NCBI GenBank assembly: GCA_030141605.1
Contig: JAQGDQ010000127.1
Coordinates: 496,001 to 560,000, forward strand
Length of the DNA: 64,000 nt
DNA from: Tubiluchus corallicola
Lineage: Eukaryota; Priapulida; Priapulimorpha; Priapulimorphida; Tubiluchidae
Reading direction: 5' to 3'
The translations under genes and the position numbers were made by a program. A model generated the notes under the pieces. The model was not told the origin of the DNA, did no database searches, and worked only from the letters and a program-made list of their open reading frames with translations. Positions 49,576 to 61,243 of this stretch are shown piece after piece (within the stretch, counting starts at the first letter, position 1; every line of letters begins with the position of its first letter).

Positions 49576-51075
49576 AGGTTAGAAAATGTATCAAGAAACT
49601 TAGAAACGGTAAATCTCGTGGGATGGTTAGTATTATTAATGAGTATCTAAAATGTTTCAGTGATTTTTATGTAGTTTATTTACCAAGTTTTTATCCTCGT
49701 TTTAGCAAAAAGTATTGTACCCCAAAAGTTGGGTTAGTAATATTGGTATTAATAAGACCTATAATCCATAGGCTATATATATTATATATATGCAAACTTA
49801 CACTTACAGGTCGATGTGATGGCGTAAACTCTTATAGATGTATTACTTTGCTTAGCTATGTTGGCAAATTATTTACATTTATTTTAAATGAACGGTTGTC
49901 AAAGTTCCTTCATATAAACGGTTTTCTTTGTGAAGGACAGACCGGTTTCAGAACTGGATATTCATCAATGCATAAGAGTCTTAGTTTTATCATTAATATG
50001 TATTTAAGCTAAAGAAGAAAGCTATATTGTGCCTCTGTAAATTATCGAAAGGCATTCGACTCTGTAAATAGAACCATTTTACAGAAAAAAATTAATGACT
50101 GCAAATGTTAATGGCTTGTTTTTAAATTGTGTTTACAATATGTAATATTCTGCCAAGTCTTGTGTTTAATCTGGTTCTTGTGATATATCTGATTTTTTTT
50201 CTAGAAATTTTGGTGTTAGCCAAGGAGAAATCTGTCTCTTGTTTTATCTCCGGTTTTTCTAAATAATATAATTCCTTTTGTATCTACAAAGTTTCAAGGC
50301 TTGAAGGAACTTTCTAGTGTAAGCAATGAAAACTTATCTGATGATACTGTTTACTTAAGGTTATATGCCCTATTGTATTCAGGCGACACTTGAAGTGGTA
50401 TATAAATACTCGTATTTAGGTCTCACGTATAATTATAATGGAAAATTTAGGGTAGCTCAGAAAAATTTGTATGTCAAAGGTTTGAGATCTATGTTTGGGC
50501 TTTTAGCAAGATGTAGAAGATTATATTCGCCAATTGATATTCAGCATAAACTATTTGATATCAACCATGCCATTATAAAACCAGTAGTTTTATATGCTGC
50601 GAAGTTTGTGCTTTGATGACATCAGTCTTTGTGATAATTTGCAATTAAGAGTCATTAAATTATCACCCTAATTAAACACCTACTGTTAAGCTATGGAGTG
50701 AATTAGGTTGCTTCTCTGCCACTATTGATGTTAAGTGTAGATGTATAAATTTTGGTTTAAATTGTGTTCTGAAAATAAAATTTACAAAATATAAAAAAAT
50801 GTGCTATGATTGTATACATAAAATGTTCCGCACTAATGTATTTGTTCATTCTTGGATCGACTTTGTCAAAAATTGTTTAGATAACTTGTGTTTATTTTAC
50901 TTATTTTCTAACTGGCTTTAATGTAAATTTTTGTTGGTTCAAATATTTGATTTCAGTACTCAAGGTTAAAAGATGCTTATATGCAAAATTGGGTTAATGA
51001 GGTTCAGATTGCAGATTATTGTAACAATTATAGACTGTTTAAAAAACATTTGCTCTTGAAAAATGTTTAATTAAT
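49576..51075 (+). pseudogene. Decayed LINE: reverse transcriptase and C-terminal region
   Basis: Plus-strand fragments follow a non-LTR RT protein in order across several stops and frameshifts. They are VRKCIKKLRNGKSRGM (about 49580), VNSYRCITLLSYVGKLFTFI and GFLCEGQTGFRTGYS (to 50012), LYCASVNYRKAFDSVNRTIL (about 50020-50090, the first catalytic Asp region), YKYSYLGLTYNYNGKFRVAQ and KPVVLYA (50400-50610), then WIDFVKNCLDN and a short C-terminal tail ending near 51069. The catalytic YxDD region is too decayed to read. It is a different family from the fragment at 41.2 kb. Inactive and 5'-truncated. Confidence 0.8.
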
Positions 51076-51849
51076 TAACCTAAGGCCGACAATAAAAACA
51101 CTACTGTTTCCATACTGGAACATTAGAAGTTTAACTGTTGAAGTTCTCAGCCAGGTGAATTTTTAATTCAGCCTAGACAACACAAGATTGCATACTTACA
51201 GAGATTACTATGGCATTACTGGAACGCAAACCACTCCTGTTGTCAAGGTTTAAATTGCAGCTTAATTACATAAATTACAATGTATGCCAAGTTTCAAAAA
51301 ATGTCTAAGACCGTGTCACTAATAGACAGGTGTGCAGGATTTATTGTGTCAGCTATGTGAAGCCAATGTTCCAGTGAATATACTAGCTGCACAAATTCTA
51401 GGCACTAAATTAAAGGCTTCATTTCATTTCAGTTCCACATCTATTATCATGTCTGGACGTTTGCAAAAATGTAAAACAAATTGATAATTTATTGCTATTT
51501 TTTAAGATGGAACGCTGTATCTCAACTTGTTTACTTAACATTTATCCAATTTCATAACTAGATGCTCAAGGCAGTGTGCGTGCTTCTATAACAATAGAAA
51601 TATTAGAGGGGCAAAATACGGTATCAAAGAAAATTTATGTCAAGAAAATCTTAAGAGATAAATGATGCATTGTCACTTATTCTTAAAAACTACATAAATT
51701 ACTTTGAAAAGCTATTTAAGAAAACTTTGAACAAATAGACTGTAAGTAGAATTTTAGGTGCATGACTATTTGCTATACATAACTAACTGAGTTTTCAATC
51801 CTGACAGATTTATTGCTTTGATTTTTGCTGCACATTGCACCATTTACAG
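51076..51849. other. Upstream flank or 5' intron of the Schlafen-like gene
   Basis: AT-rich. It ends in a strong 3' splice site (TTTGCTGCACATTGCACCATTTACAG), implying at least one earlier exon, probably non-coding, that was not located. Confidence 0.5.
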
Positions 51850-52029
51850 AGCACCAATGGCAGTAGCTGGATTAAATCAAAATTTCTATATAAAGAATGT
51901 TGTTGTACCATTTGAAGAGGACCAAACCCATGAATTTAAAGGTCACCGGTGCTTGTCAGTGGATGAGCTGCCAGGATTTGCTTTTTTGAAAGATGAACAT
52001 GGCCAAATGAGCAGAAAGCCAGTTTCCAG
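51850..52029 (+). CDS. Schlafen-like gene, first recognised coding exon
   Basis: Acceptor CACCATTTACAG, donor AG|GTACTTG. ATG at 51857 opens MAVAGLNQNFYIKNVV and leads to the conserved EEDQTHEFKGH. The frame is also open back to the acceptor (two residues, AP), so translation could begin in an earlier exon. Ends in phase 2. Confidence 0.85.
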
Positions 52030-53078
52030 GTACTTGTTGTTATATTGTTATACAACTAACAATCTATTTGCATAAGCTCACATCTTGTCAGATTTGAAAT
52101 ACCTCTGACAAATTTCTATGTTAATAACTTAAGAGCAGCATTTAGAAATAAAATTGTAGTGTCTGGAATTAGTGGCGCACATTGCTTGTTTAGTGTGGTG
52201 CACTTCAATACAAAGTAAGTGTGCAGAGCAAGAGAGAGAAAGCAATGATCGGAACGATGTAGTATTAGATGACATGTTTTAAACTTTTATCGAATTTATT
52301 ATTATATAATTAAATGTTAAACAAGACTCTTTTTTGTCTTCAAATACATTATAAAAATTGTTGGAAATTTTCTCATGTGTGGCTTGATTTTAAGGCGGGA
52401 ATAGATAGCAAAAGCCATTTAAAGTGTGGATAATGTATGGATAATTGAAATCGTAAATCAGTATAATGTTCTTTTTCTGAGCAACTATTACTACATGTAT
52501 TACCAAGCCTATTGCATATAACTGGGCTTTATTTTATTGAGCGACATACAGATATCTAGTTAATTTCAATGCAGTTTGTAATTTAGGTGTGTACGTACAC
52601 ATACACTGTCACACACACACACTTATACACACTTTCTAAATTAAAATGTGTTCTCTATGTTTAAATATGAACTATGAACATTAAACTGAGCAACTAATGT
52701 TCGCTGCTATGACAATATAATACTTGTATCTAAGTTTCTTTTGTATTTATCACCACTGAGTAAGGAGTGCATTTGTCAGTCTATCACCGTCATTACATTT
52801 TTAAAGAAAAGTATACGAAACATTATGTGAAATGCTTGCATATTATTGAATATAATAATTTTAGTTGATTCTCTTTTGCGGGGATTTTAGTTTTAATTGT
52901 ATTGTAGTGTTGTCATTGTTGTCTTTGTGTGGTGTAGGTTGCTGTACGTTTATGTACAAACTATTTTAAGGGCTTGGGCTGCTGTTCAATTAAAACTCTT
53001 AGTTTTTATGCTCTTATGGAAGTAAAAATTTTTTTAAAGTTTTTTCTTTACTTATCAATTGGTAGTTTTGTTCTTCAG
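52030..53078. other. Intron 1 of the Schlafen-like gene as drawn
   Basis: About 1.05 kb, AT-rich, with a short CA-rich tract around 52587-52630. No recognised element. Confidence 0.7.
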
Positions 53079-53178
53079 ATACTTGAATGCTTTTCTGAAT
53101 ACTGGAATTGGAGGAGTTGTTTATCTTGGTATTATTGATGACGGTGTAGTCAAAGGGATACGTTTAACTGAGTATCAA
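53079..53178 (+). CDS. Schlafen-like gene, exon with the AlbA_2 glycine-rich turn
   Basis: Acceptor TTTTGTTCTTCAG, donor CAA|GTGAGAG, 100 nt. Its first base completes Arg; the rest reads YLNAFLNTGIGGVVYLG then IIDDGVVKGIRLTEYQ, the most conserved part of the domain. Ends in phase 0. Without splicing the frame reaches a stop about 13 codons later. Confidence 0.9.
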
Positions 53179-53748
53179 GTGAGAGACTTTGCTACGTATT
53201 ATAGGCCCAGGCTTGATTAATTGGTTTGTAATTTCCTCAGTGTACATAGCCATTATTTAGAGTGAAATAATGCGAATGGTTTATCAATGTATGATGTAGG
53301 TAAATATAGAATTTTTGACTAAATCTAAAATACAATTTTAGTGTACCAAGTGTAGCTTTAAAATTCGAGATTATTAAATTTAATAGAGTTCTGTATCATT
53401 TAGACATGCTGATTGGCAATCAGAAAGTTCCGATTTCATTTCGAGATTATGATATCCATTATCTTATAGGCAATAGTGTCAGTGAGTATTGCTTGGGTAA
53501 TGACCAGGGGCGTCGTGCACCCAAAAAAATTGGGGGGGCCCGACTATAATGGCGGATTTTAACTGTTTAAATTTTAATTTTTGAAAATTTAATTTTGAAA
53601 AAAATAAACAGTATTTTGCGTGCAAGAAAAACGATTTATTTAACATGGCATTTAACTTAAAGCTATAGCAACGGAAACTTAATTAAAATTAAAAATTAAA
53701 TTAAAATTTAATTAAGTATTTATCAGCTGTCAGGAATCCGACGCAGAA

Positions 53749-53905
53749 CTATCGACGCAGAACATCACTCCAGAAGAGCTCAACCACAGACTTCAAGTCC
53801 ATATTCTTTGTTTTCTCAGCCTCAACTGCAAGGATCATCAGGTCACTCAGTCGCGTCTGACTCATTGTACTGCGGAGAGCATTCTTGACAAATTTAAGCG
53901 CCAAA
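53749..53905 (-). pseudogene. hAT transposase, C-terminal fragment
   Basis: In the next frame, FVKNALRSTMSQTRLSDLMI followed by LAVEAEKTKNMD corresponds to the extreme C-terminal dimerisation region of hAT transposases (the .STMSQ.RL..L..L..E pattern). It directly abuts the N-terminal fragment, so several hundred codons between them are deleted. Confidence 0.75.
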
Positions 53906-54184
53906 CACACGACACGGGAAACAGAATGCAGCATCAATATCTTTTACGTATTCCAACCATGACCTATCGTTGAACCACTGACCCTGAAATGATCTCGATT
54001 TTCCTCCCATTTTGGTCTTTGGGTATGCATCCACTACGTCCCGCAATGGCCCGCGACGGATGTACGCATCCTTTTGGATTCGTTCTGTTGGAATCGACGT
54101 TACAGTAGATACAGACGCCGTAGAACCTGGGTCGGGAACACGGTTGGACTTGAAAAATGAAGTCAGATTGGACTGCCTCGACAT
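53894..54184 (-). pseudogene. hAT transposase, N-terminal fragment
   Basis: Begins MSRQSNLTSFFKSNRVPDP and runs to WLEYVKDIDAAFCFPCRVFG, the TTF-type zinc-finger region found near the N-terminus of ZMYM1-like hAT transposases, then stops at once. The DDE/RNase H-like catalytic domain is missing. Confidence 0.8.
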
Positions 54185-55377
54185 CGTTTAAGAAATATAG
54201 CTAAAATCGCAGCGAAAACTAGCAAAGATTTTCCTAGCAGCAGAAAAATGATGAAATGTGCTCAAAATCACGCCCTTTTATGCAGCAAACTCGTGGGAAA
54301 GAGTCACTAAGGAGTAGCAAAGAGTCGTTAATGTCCAATCAGGAGGTGGCTGAGCCATGGCTCATCAATTGGTATCTCCCAAACCGACTCTCTGGTACTA
54401 GGCTAGCTGGACAAACTGACTCTCTGGTACTAGGCAAGCTCAACATGACTTCAATGTTTGCATTGTTTTTGCTCTATTATTTCACTTATTCTCCATTATA
54501 ACACACTGCTGAACGAAGCTCGAGTGCTAACTGAGCCGTTTTGTTAACTAACAGTCTTTTGTGCAAAGACGCTAATGCTACTAAACGAGCTGCTTTGTTA
54601 ACTGTTCCTGCCTGCCTCCTGAATAGATAGATTACAGGCCAACAAATTAACTACATCCTGACTTTCAGGTAAACACATACTCATGCTCATACTGTTCGCA
54701 TTTATGGAGCGCTGGCCGCGTGTCAAAAAGTCGGAAATAAATTTGCTTACCGGTCTCATTACGAGCCGCTGACGCCCTTCAAATTTTTGACATTTTCTAA
54801 AAAAATTGGGGGGCCCGGGCCCCCCCGGGCCCCCCCCCCCCCCCGGGCCCCTATGGCACGACGCCACTGGTAATGACATTCAAATCCATTAATTAGCAAA
54901 CTCACCTAGTTGCTGTTAACGATGAACAAAGATAATAACTGTTTTAGACAAACAGTTGGCTGATAAAGCTAATCTGGCATCCTTAAACTGTTACGATATT
55001 GATAATTATCACACAGAAATTTGTTCGATCTTATGTAGTTTTTAAAGAAGTAATATGAGTATCTGAACATAACTGGTTTTTAACAGGAATGAATTGTATG
55101 CCATACAATTTTACCTTTAATATTGTCCTTACTTTAATAGTATATACTTGTTTATTCATTGTCTTGTGACAAGTCTAATTAACTAAAGTTATTTTACCTG
55201 AATTATTTGTGTCATCGTCGTATTCTTGAACGAGGACGAAACAAAATGATACATAGACACTGCATAATCAATTTTAGTACAAAAATATTTTGATTGCTCT
55301 TAAAATGAAAATACATTACGCATTCTACATAACCACATTTTTGTTTAATAAAATATTTTTTTATGTTTTTACCATAG

Positions 55378-55520
55378 AAAGATCATGTTCGAGCAAGTGT
55401 TGATGATTTGTTGGTATCTCGATACATTCCTGCAGTGCCTAAACATCGTTACTGCGTCAGATTTGTGCCAGTCATTGAAGATGAATCAGACTTCCCAACT
55501 TTCTTACACTATGTCAGAAA
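55378..55520 (+). CDS. Schlafen-like gene, third recognised exon
   Basis: Acceptor TTTTTACCATAG, donor AGAAA|GTGAGG, 143 nt, phase 0 in and 2 out. Reads KDHVRASVDDLLVSRYIP, then VPKHRYCVRFVPVIEDES and FPTFLHYVR. KDHVRASVDD directly continues the LTEYQ of the previous exon, as in AlbA_2 proteins. Confidence 0.9.
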
Positions 55521-58500
55521 GTGAGGACAAAATGTCACATTTTTAGTGTAGAGAATGTAGTATAGGGCTTCTACTGAATTGTCAACGATGTTTACATGGG
55601 TAACAAAAATCTGATTTAAGTACCTTATTCTTTATATTATATTCGGATACCCGGGTACCCACTATTGTTAAGAAACGCTAGTGAAGAAACTGCAATCATT
55701 TGTACTCACAAATGAAAACCACTGGTGCACTTTAACTAACTGCACTGTTAAGAATAACAAGCATTCGTTTATTACACATTGAAAGCCTAAACACACCAGC
55801 TGTGAATCACGAAAGTTAATGTTTTCCCACACAAGGCATTTGACATGTGGTTTTATCTGTCGCACCCTATTTACTTCATTGCTACGTCAGCTTCCTCACT
55901 AACACTATTAATACAGTATAGGTATTAAGGGAATAAAATAATCTATATTATCCTATTTATGTGCTGTTAAACTTAACAATTTATTTATTTGTGTCTTTGT
56001 TAGTGGCCTGAAATAGGTTTTTAATGGCTATAAACAGTTTCATTTGAATAATTAACCTCTTGGTAAAAATATCAGCTTGTTTTTTGTAAGTCATCCCTAT
56101 GACAAAAGCGGTTTGACTGCCGCCTCCCTTCTGGCTGTTGGCCTGGCACACTGCCAACACAATTAATAGTCAGCTAGTAGGTATATGTACCTACTGTAGA
56201 AGTGCACAGCAGAAATTGGCATTTTAATTTTAATTCTCTAGCAATGGATGTTATATTACAAGTAATGTATGGATTTTCATCGTTGGAACTGGGCAGAAAT
56301 ATTAGGCTCAGGTAATAAACAATGCGGGTAATTAATCGGGTACCCGATGGAAACACTAGATACTATAGTGTAACCCACTTATAACAAGCCTCTGGTTATG
56401 ACGAGGAAACTTCAATGTCCTGCCAAATCTTAGGTTTAAACAATGTGTTTAAGCCTTGCTTACAGGGAACTCCGATATTACATGTTTTTGCTTATTACGA
56501 GGAAATTTAGCTGCCCTGTGATTGTATTTCCTTTGTATATAACAAGTGTATATTCTAAAACGATGGGCAAGGGGCTCCATTCCCAAAGGGCAAAAAGATT
56601 ACATAGATGGTGCATAAAATGTTTTGTATTAAGTAAAGTACATGCAGATTTGCTTGTGAGTCTGCAGCTGTGCGCTTTGCTCTGATGAGGCGGGCACGAT
56701 GTTTCAGACGCAAAAAACAACCAGTTTATCAATAGGTTAAATTGAATGACGCAGTTGAAGCCATTGCTAAATTTCAGCAATTTTTAAGTCGTCACCAGCA
56801 ACTGATAATGATGTGTTGTCATGCCTTTCAAAATTTGATAGCTCAGTTAAATAAAGTTGTGGTGTAGTTTAATATAAAGTAGGCAAAATAACCAACTTTC
56901 TCAAAAAAATAAACTGTTTTGCTTCGCAAAATAAATGTTTGTGTGATTTAAAGTTTAATTTTTAATAAAGTTTAAAGTAGTTGACGTAGCTCTTGCTGAA
57001 ATGCTTATTATCATAAATTATTATGCACCCACACAACTGTGTTTCCCACCCACCCGCAAAAAGCCAGAGTCTTGTGCAAGCATGTAAATGATTGTAACAC
57101 CCACACAAAACACGCTCTGCTATCAGCAGATGTCACAATGACTCACAGCTGTGGTTTAGAAAAACAATTTGCACGACCATTTTATGCAGAAATTTATTGT
57201 ACAAAATACTGTCTTAATCCTTGAAATAATGGTTTAACCACTATAAGCAATTACTCTTTTGTGACAAAATAGTTGCTGAACAGTGGCAGTCATTTAAGAA
57301 ACTTGTACAAGTCTCAAAAGAAAGTGCTCTTTTATTATTACATCACATCTACCTGGTAGGCCATTTTTATCTTTTACATACATTCAAACAATTGACCTCG
57401 GCTATAAAGTGATTCGCTTATAGCGAGCAATTTTTCGCGGTCCCTTGAAACTCATGATAAGGAGATTATACTGTAAATGTAGACTTATTCTGCACCAATT
57501 CACATATAGCAAAACCACAATAATTTAAGTTTTCTAATTATCTAGTGAAAAGAGGTGTGCTGTTTGATTTAATGAACTTGTTTAATGTTTGATTTTGAAC
57601 AATAATTACATTATCTTTTCGATTGAAAATCAGTAACTGAAGTTGCAAAATTATTGATTAGTCAGAATGATTGATTGATTGATCAGCCATGTTCAGATTG
57701 ATCAGAAAGTCATGTTCTTCTACTGCAGGACCAGAGATATTACAACTATCCCAAGGATTATAAGTTGGCATCTCACTGATTGTGTAGGAGAGGTAATTAG
57801 GGCATTGAGCGGGAAGGGAGGTTGCAGCAATGGTGTGGAAGTTTAAGAAAAAGTCTCACTTCTAACATGTCAGGTTTATTAGTATTCTCACCACTTGCAT
57901 TTCCGCCATTATCTTCATGAATATTGATTAACGTCAGAAATGGATTTAAATGATTTAAAGCTGTGATGCTTAGAATGACAAGACTGTCTTACTTTATATT
58001 AGATATTGTTCCTTGAGATTTCTTAGACCTATACTAAGGAGCTCTTGGTTTTGTTTAGCTCAGTTAAATCACACAATATAAAAACAATCATTCTGGAAAA
58101 CATCTCACCAGTCTAAGCACTTGTTATTGCCAATGCTGCTTTACTACTGAAGGTAGTATTTAAGAATGCTATAAAGTAATTAAACTGTGCCGTTTATAAG
58201 ATATTAGGACCTGTACTGTGGTTGGTGACTACCCTAGGTGGCAAAGCCTCTTTGCCAAAGCAGTTATAATTTGAAGTCAAATTCTGAAATGTGTCGCTTG
58301 AAATTCTTGTACGTTAGGCTACTGCGAAAATCAGGAACATCTTATTGTAACATTTTTGTAGTAGTAGGCTTATTTATAATAAATTACAGAATGAGATTGC
58401 CAGCAAGCCGCAGTAACTGCATAATTATGCACGTACGCCTTGACAAACATTCTATTGATGCCAAGTCTGCAAGTGTATTTTTTAGCAGAAGTATTTGAGC

Positions 58501-59113
58501 ACGTAGGGAACAAATTGATGTACATGTGTGCCCCCCAAAATAATAATTTCGTGTTAACTTTTGAATTTAGTGGATATTACAATGCAAAACAGTTCTGCTA
58601 ATAAAGGAAGGAAAGCATCTAAACTTCTTTTCATCAAAAATTTGAGGAAAAATGTGCGAGAAGTGTCTCGCAGACTATGCCTATGTAAAACTAAATATGC
58701 GAAGGTACTTTAGTACATTACAAGGTCTCCAGGCAACGTTTCAGTGTTTCTTATGTCTTCTTGCAACTATACTATGAAAATTATAAAAACGTATTTTAAC
58801 TATGCATCCTAATAATTACAATAATTAGTAGTTGCATAACATACAAATGTCAAGTTAAATTTGAGATTTTGTAAACTTTTAATTCAAGCTGTTGTTTCAG
58901 CTGCTTGCAAAATCGGCATCTACTTAACACCGATTTGAGACATAAATCGTCATTCTTCATTCTCACTGAAGTTTGAAGAAGCTAATAATACTTGAAATTA
59001 AATTGTACTAAGTTAGTAGACGTAATAATTCAGAAGAAGCAAATACATTTAAACTGTTCTTGAACAAATTTTCCATTAAGTCTGTGTTACTTTCTAAATT
59101 ATTTTTCTTTTAG
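55521..59113. other. Intron 3 of the Schlafen-like gene
   Basis: About 3.6 kb, AT-rich, with no recognised element or nested gene. Frames on both strands around 56443-56780 overlap each other and lack support. Confidence 0.6.
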
Positions 59114-59210
59114 TCATGTGATTGATGAGGAAATCCAGGCAAGGCCTCATCTTCTAAGGACTTCTAAATACTGTTGGTGTGATAAGGATGCAGTTGCTCA
59201 GTTTAACAGT
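59114..59210 (+). CDS. Schlafen-like gene, fourth recognised exon
   Basis: Acceptor TTTTTCTTTTAG, consensus donor GTAAGTTTC, 97 nt. The first T completes Asn; the rest reads HVIDEEIQARPHLLRTSK then YCWCDKDAVAQFNS. Phase 0 out. Confidence 0.85.
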
Positions 59211-60338
59211 GTAAGTTTCTACGAAAACTCTAAAATTCTAATTTAAGTTTTATTTTATAGGTAAAGTGGATTGCTTTAGGAAAGCACTTTTACTTTTTTC
59301 CAAAACTAGCAAAAGCAATTTTATTGCAATTGCATTTTAAACTTGGATAACTATGATTAGTGCAAGGACATGGATATTCATCTAGAAGCTAATTTATTTT
59401 GTTCCTTCCTGTCTTTTTTGACAAGGTTGAACAATACTAGTACTGTAATTAACTGTGATTCTTTTGCCTTCTGTTTACCTCAAGAAAGCTGTAATTTTAT
59501 GGTACTTTAGCTTGGAACTCCATTTTGAGCATTATTTCTCAGCTCTATGTACCCTTTTTCCTTTTGTCTGATTGGTATTCCCCACCTCTTTCCAAAATTG
59601 CTTTTTTAGTGTATTGTGGTGTAGTATTATGTGCTATTTTTTTTGCAATATGTCAGGATGTCACCCCATCTTCGAATGATTGTCGGACTTTGCACATTCT
59701 AGATTTCTAGATTTACTTGAGTTTTTTGCAGCGGATTTTTACTTGTGTATTACTCATGAATAAAAATGGTGACTGGCTTTAAAACTTGTAGGTTTAAAGT
59801 AACCTATGAAATTAAACACTGTGATAACTTCTAGGTTATGTACAATTTATGGAATTGTAGTTCATGTTGATGATCCATATTCCAGGCAGCCTGTAATCCC
59901 TTAAATTCCCCCTCTCGAAAAGTTAAGGGTTGAAAAGCTTGGGGGAATTCCGTACTGGTTGAGAACTGTTTTAGGACTAGTTATTCTGATAGATTTTGAC
60001 TATTTTAAATTTGTCAGCTTAGTAAAGAGGCACCTAAAAGTAATTTAGTAGGATAATATGGTTCCCAGATATACCTGTAATGCTTCTTAGCAGCATATTT
60101 TTATTCATACTTGACAACAGCAGCAAACATTTTTAGTACCAGTCGCATCCAATACTTTCTAAAACATTACGGAGAAGCCAGACTACATGTTGCAGCCGAG
60201 TTTATGGCTAGTTGTTCTGTTTATTGCTTTGGGTAACTATTATAGATGCTTCCAGATAACTTCGATAGGAATTTTGTTTAAATAAATGTTTATCATGACT
60301 GCTTAGAAGCTATATCTGACGTGGTTTGTTCTCATATG
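59211..60338. other. Intron 4 of the Schlafen-like gene, left part
   Basis: AT-rich. Contains the hAT-type end at 59885-59968, listed separately. Confidence 0.6.
59885..59968. mobile_element. Solo right end of a hAT-type element
   Basis: Aligns with the right end of the probable element at 34106-35571. Shared features in order are CAG(T/C)CT(A/G)T, CTTGAAAAGT or a close variant, TTGGGGGA and CGGTTGAGAAC or TGGTTGAGAAC-CTG. The left end was not found, so this is a truncated or badly decayed copy. Confidence 0.6.
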
Positions 60339-61054
60339 CAGAGGCGGATTATGATTTTATGGGCCTTAGGCTTGAGCTTGGAACGGGCCTTTTAAATGTT
60401 GCTACACTGCTGAGCTGACGTGTTTTTGTGGAGCTCTCGTCGTTTGTAAGTTTGTTTAATTTTGTGAGTTTTTGCCCACCGATTGTGATAAAAATTATAT
60501 CTTCTTGATCCTTGAGTTGTGGACTAGGACAATATAAACACGATTACAGCTTGGTGAGTTTCTGGGTTAGATGTCATCTAAAATAAGCCAATCAGAAACT
60601 CTGAAAGTAACTTTAGTTTCTTACTAATTTCTTATATCTCTAAAGGATGACAAATTAAACAATTTATCACTGATGCATATTGAGTCAGATATGTTGAAAA
60701 AAATGGACTTTTCAGAAATTATAACTGACTTTGCCCCCAGAAAAATTCGGAAACTGAAATTTTGAACTTAAACTTAAACTGTGTAAACGTGAATTGTGTA
60801 AACTTAAATTGTGTAAACTTGAATTGTGTAAACTTAAATTGTGTAAACTTGATTTGTGTAAACCCGATTTGAAATATAGTGACTGACTTTTGAAAAAAAA
60901 CTTTTTTCTATATTTTATTTTGGCGGGCCCCTTGCTCTTTTGTCAATTTATTTTTTTTACAAAAAAATTTTTTTTTCGTTTTATTTTGCCGGGCCCCTTT
61001 TGATCCCGGGCCTTAGGCTTCAGCCTATTCAGCCTATAGGGCTATCCGCTACAG
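60339..61054. mobile_element. Non-autonomous hAT element with perfect 8-bp target duplication
   Basis: 716 bp between the exact duplications CTCATATG (60331-60338 and 61055-61062). Ends are CAGAGGCGGATTATG on the left and, inverted, CTGTAGCGGATAGCC on the right; GGGCC..TTAGGCTT motifs recur near both ends. No transposase coding. It contains a 15-bp tandem repeat (about 60775-60868). Its right end is only 27 bp from the next exon, so it may have supplied the branch site of that intron. Confidence 0.85.
60775..60868. repeat. 15-bp tandem repeat inside the hAT element
   Basis: Five to six copies of TTGTGTAAACTTAAA, with G/A and T/A variants. Confidence 0.85.
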
Positions 61055-61081
61055 CTCATATGTATCATTTTTTGTTTTCAG

Positions 61082-61243
61082 GGTTTGATTCATGCAGAGT
61101 ATGTGATAGAAATTTTAATAAAGAAGTGGGATCCAGGTGATCCCAGAAATGCGAATGCCGTACCTACGGAATATAAAATTCATCCGATCCACTTGGATGA
61201 AGAGAGAAATTGTTACTTTCGCCACCAGGCCAGCATTAAAAAG
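61082..61243 (+). CDS. Schlafen-like gene, fifth recognised exon
   Basis: Acceptor ATCATTTTTTGTTTTCAG, then 54 codons in phase 0: GLIHAEYVIEILIKKWDPGD, NANAVPTEYKIHPIHLD and ERNCYFRHQASIKK. The donor AAG|GTTGTT is weak (no A at +3); if unused, the frame stops five codons later at VVKL. The next exon is phase-compatible, which favours use of the donor. Confidence 0.8.

Larger units (their letters stand above)
53505..54869 (-). mobile_element. hAT transposon, internally deleted, with perfect 8-bp target duplication
   Basis: 1,365 bp. Ends are CAGGGGCGTCGTGC on the left and, inverted, CAGTGGCGTCGTGC on the right, flanked on both sides by the exact duplication GTAATGAC (53497-53504 and 54870-54877), the 8-bp size made by hAT transposases. 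Inside, on the minus strand, the first and last parts of a ZMYM1/TTF-type hAT transposase are fused out of frame, so the middle of the gene has been lost and the copy cannot move itself. The right end has a long C/G homopolymer-like run (about 54808-54852). It lies in the second intron of the Schlafen-like gene, opposite in orientation. Confidence 0.9.
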
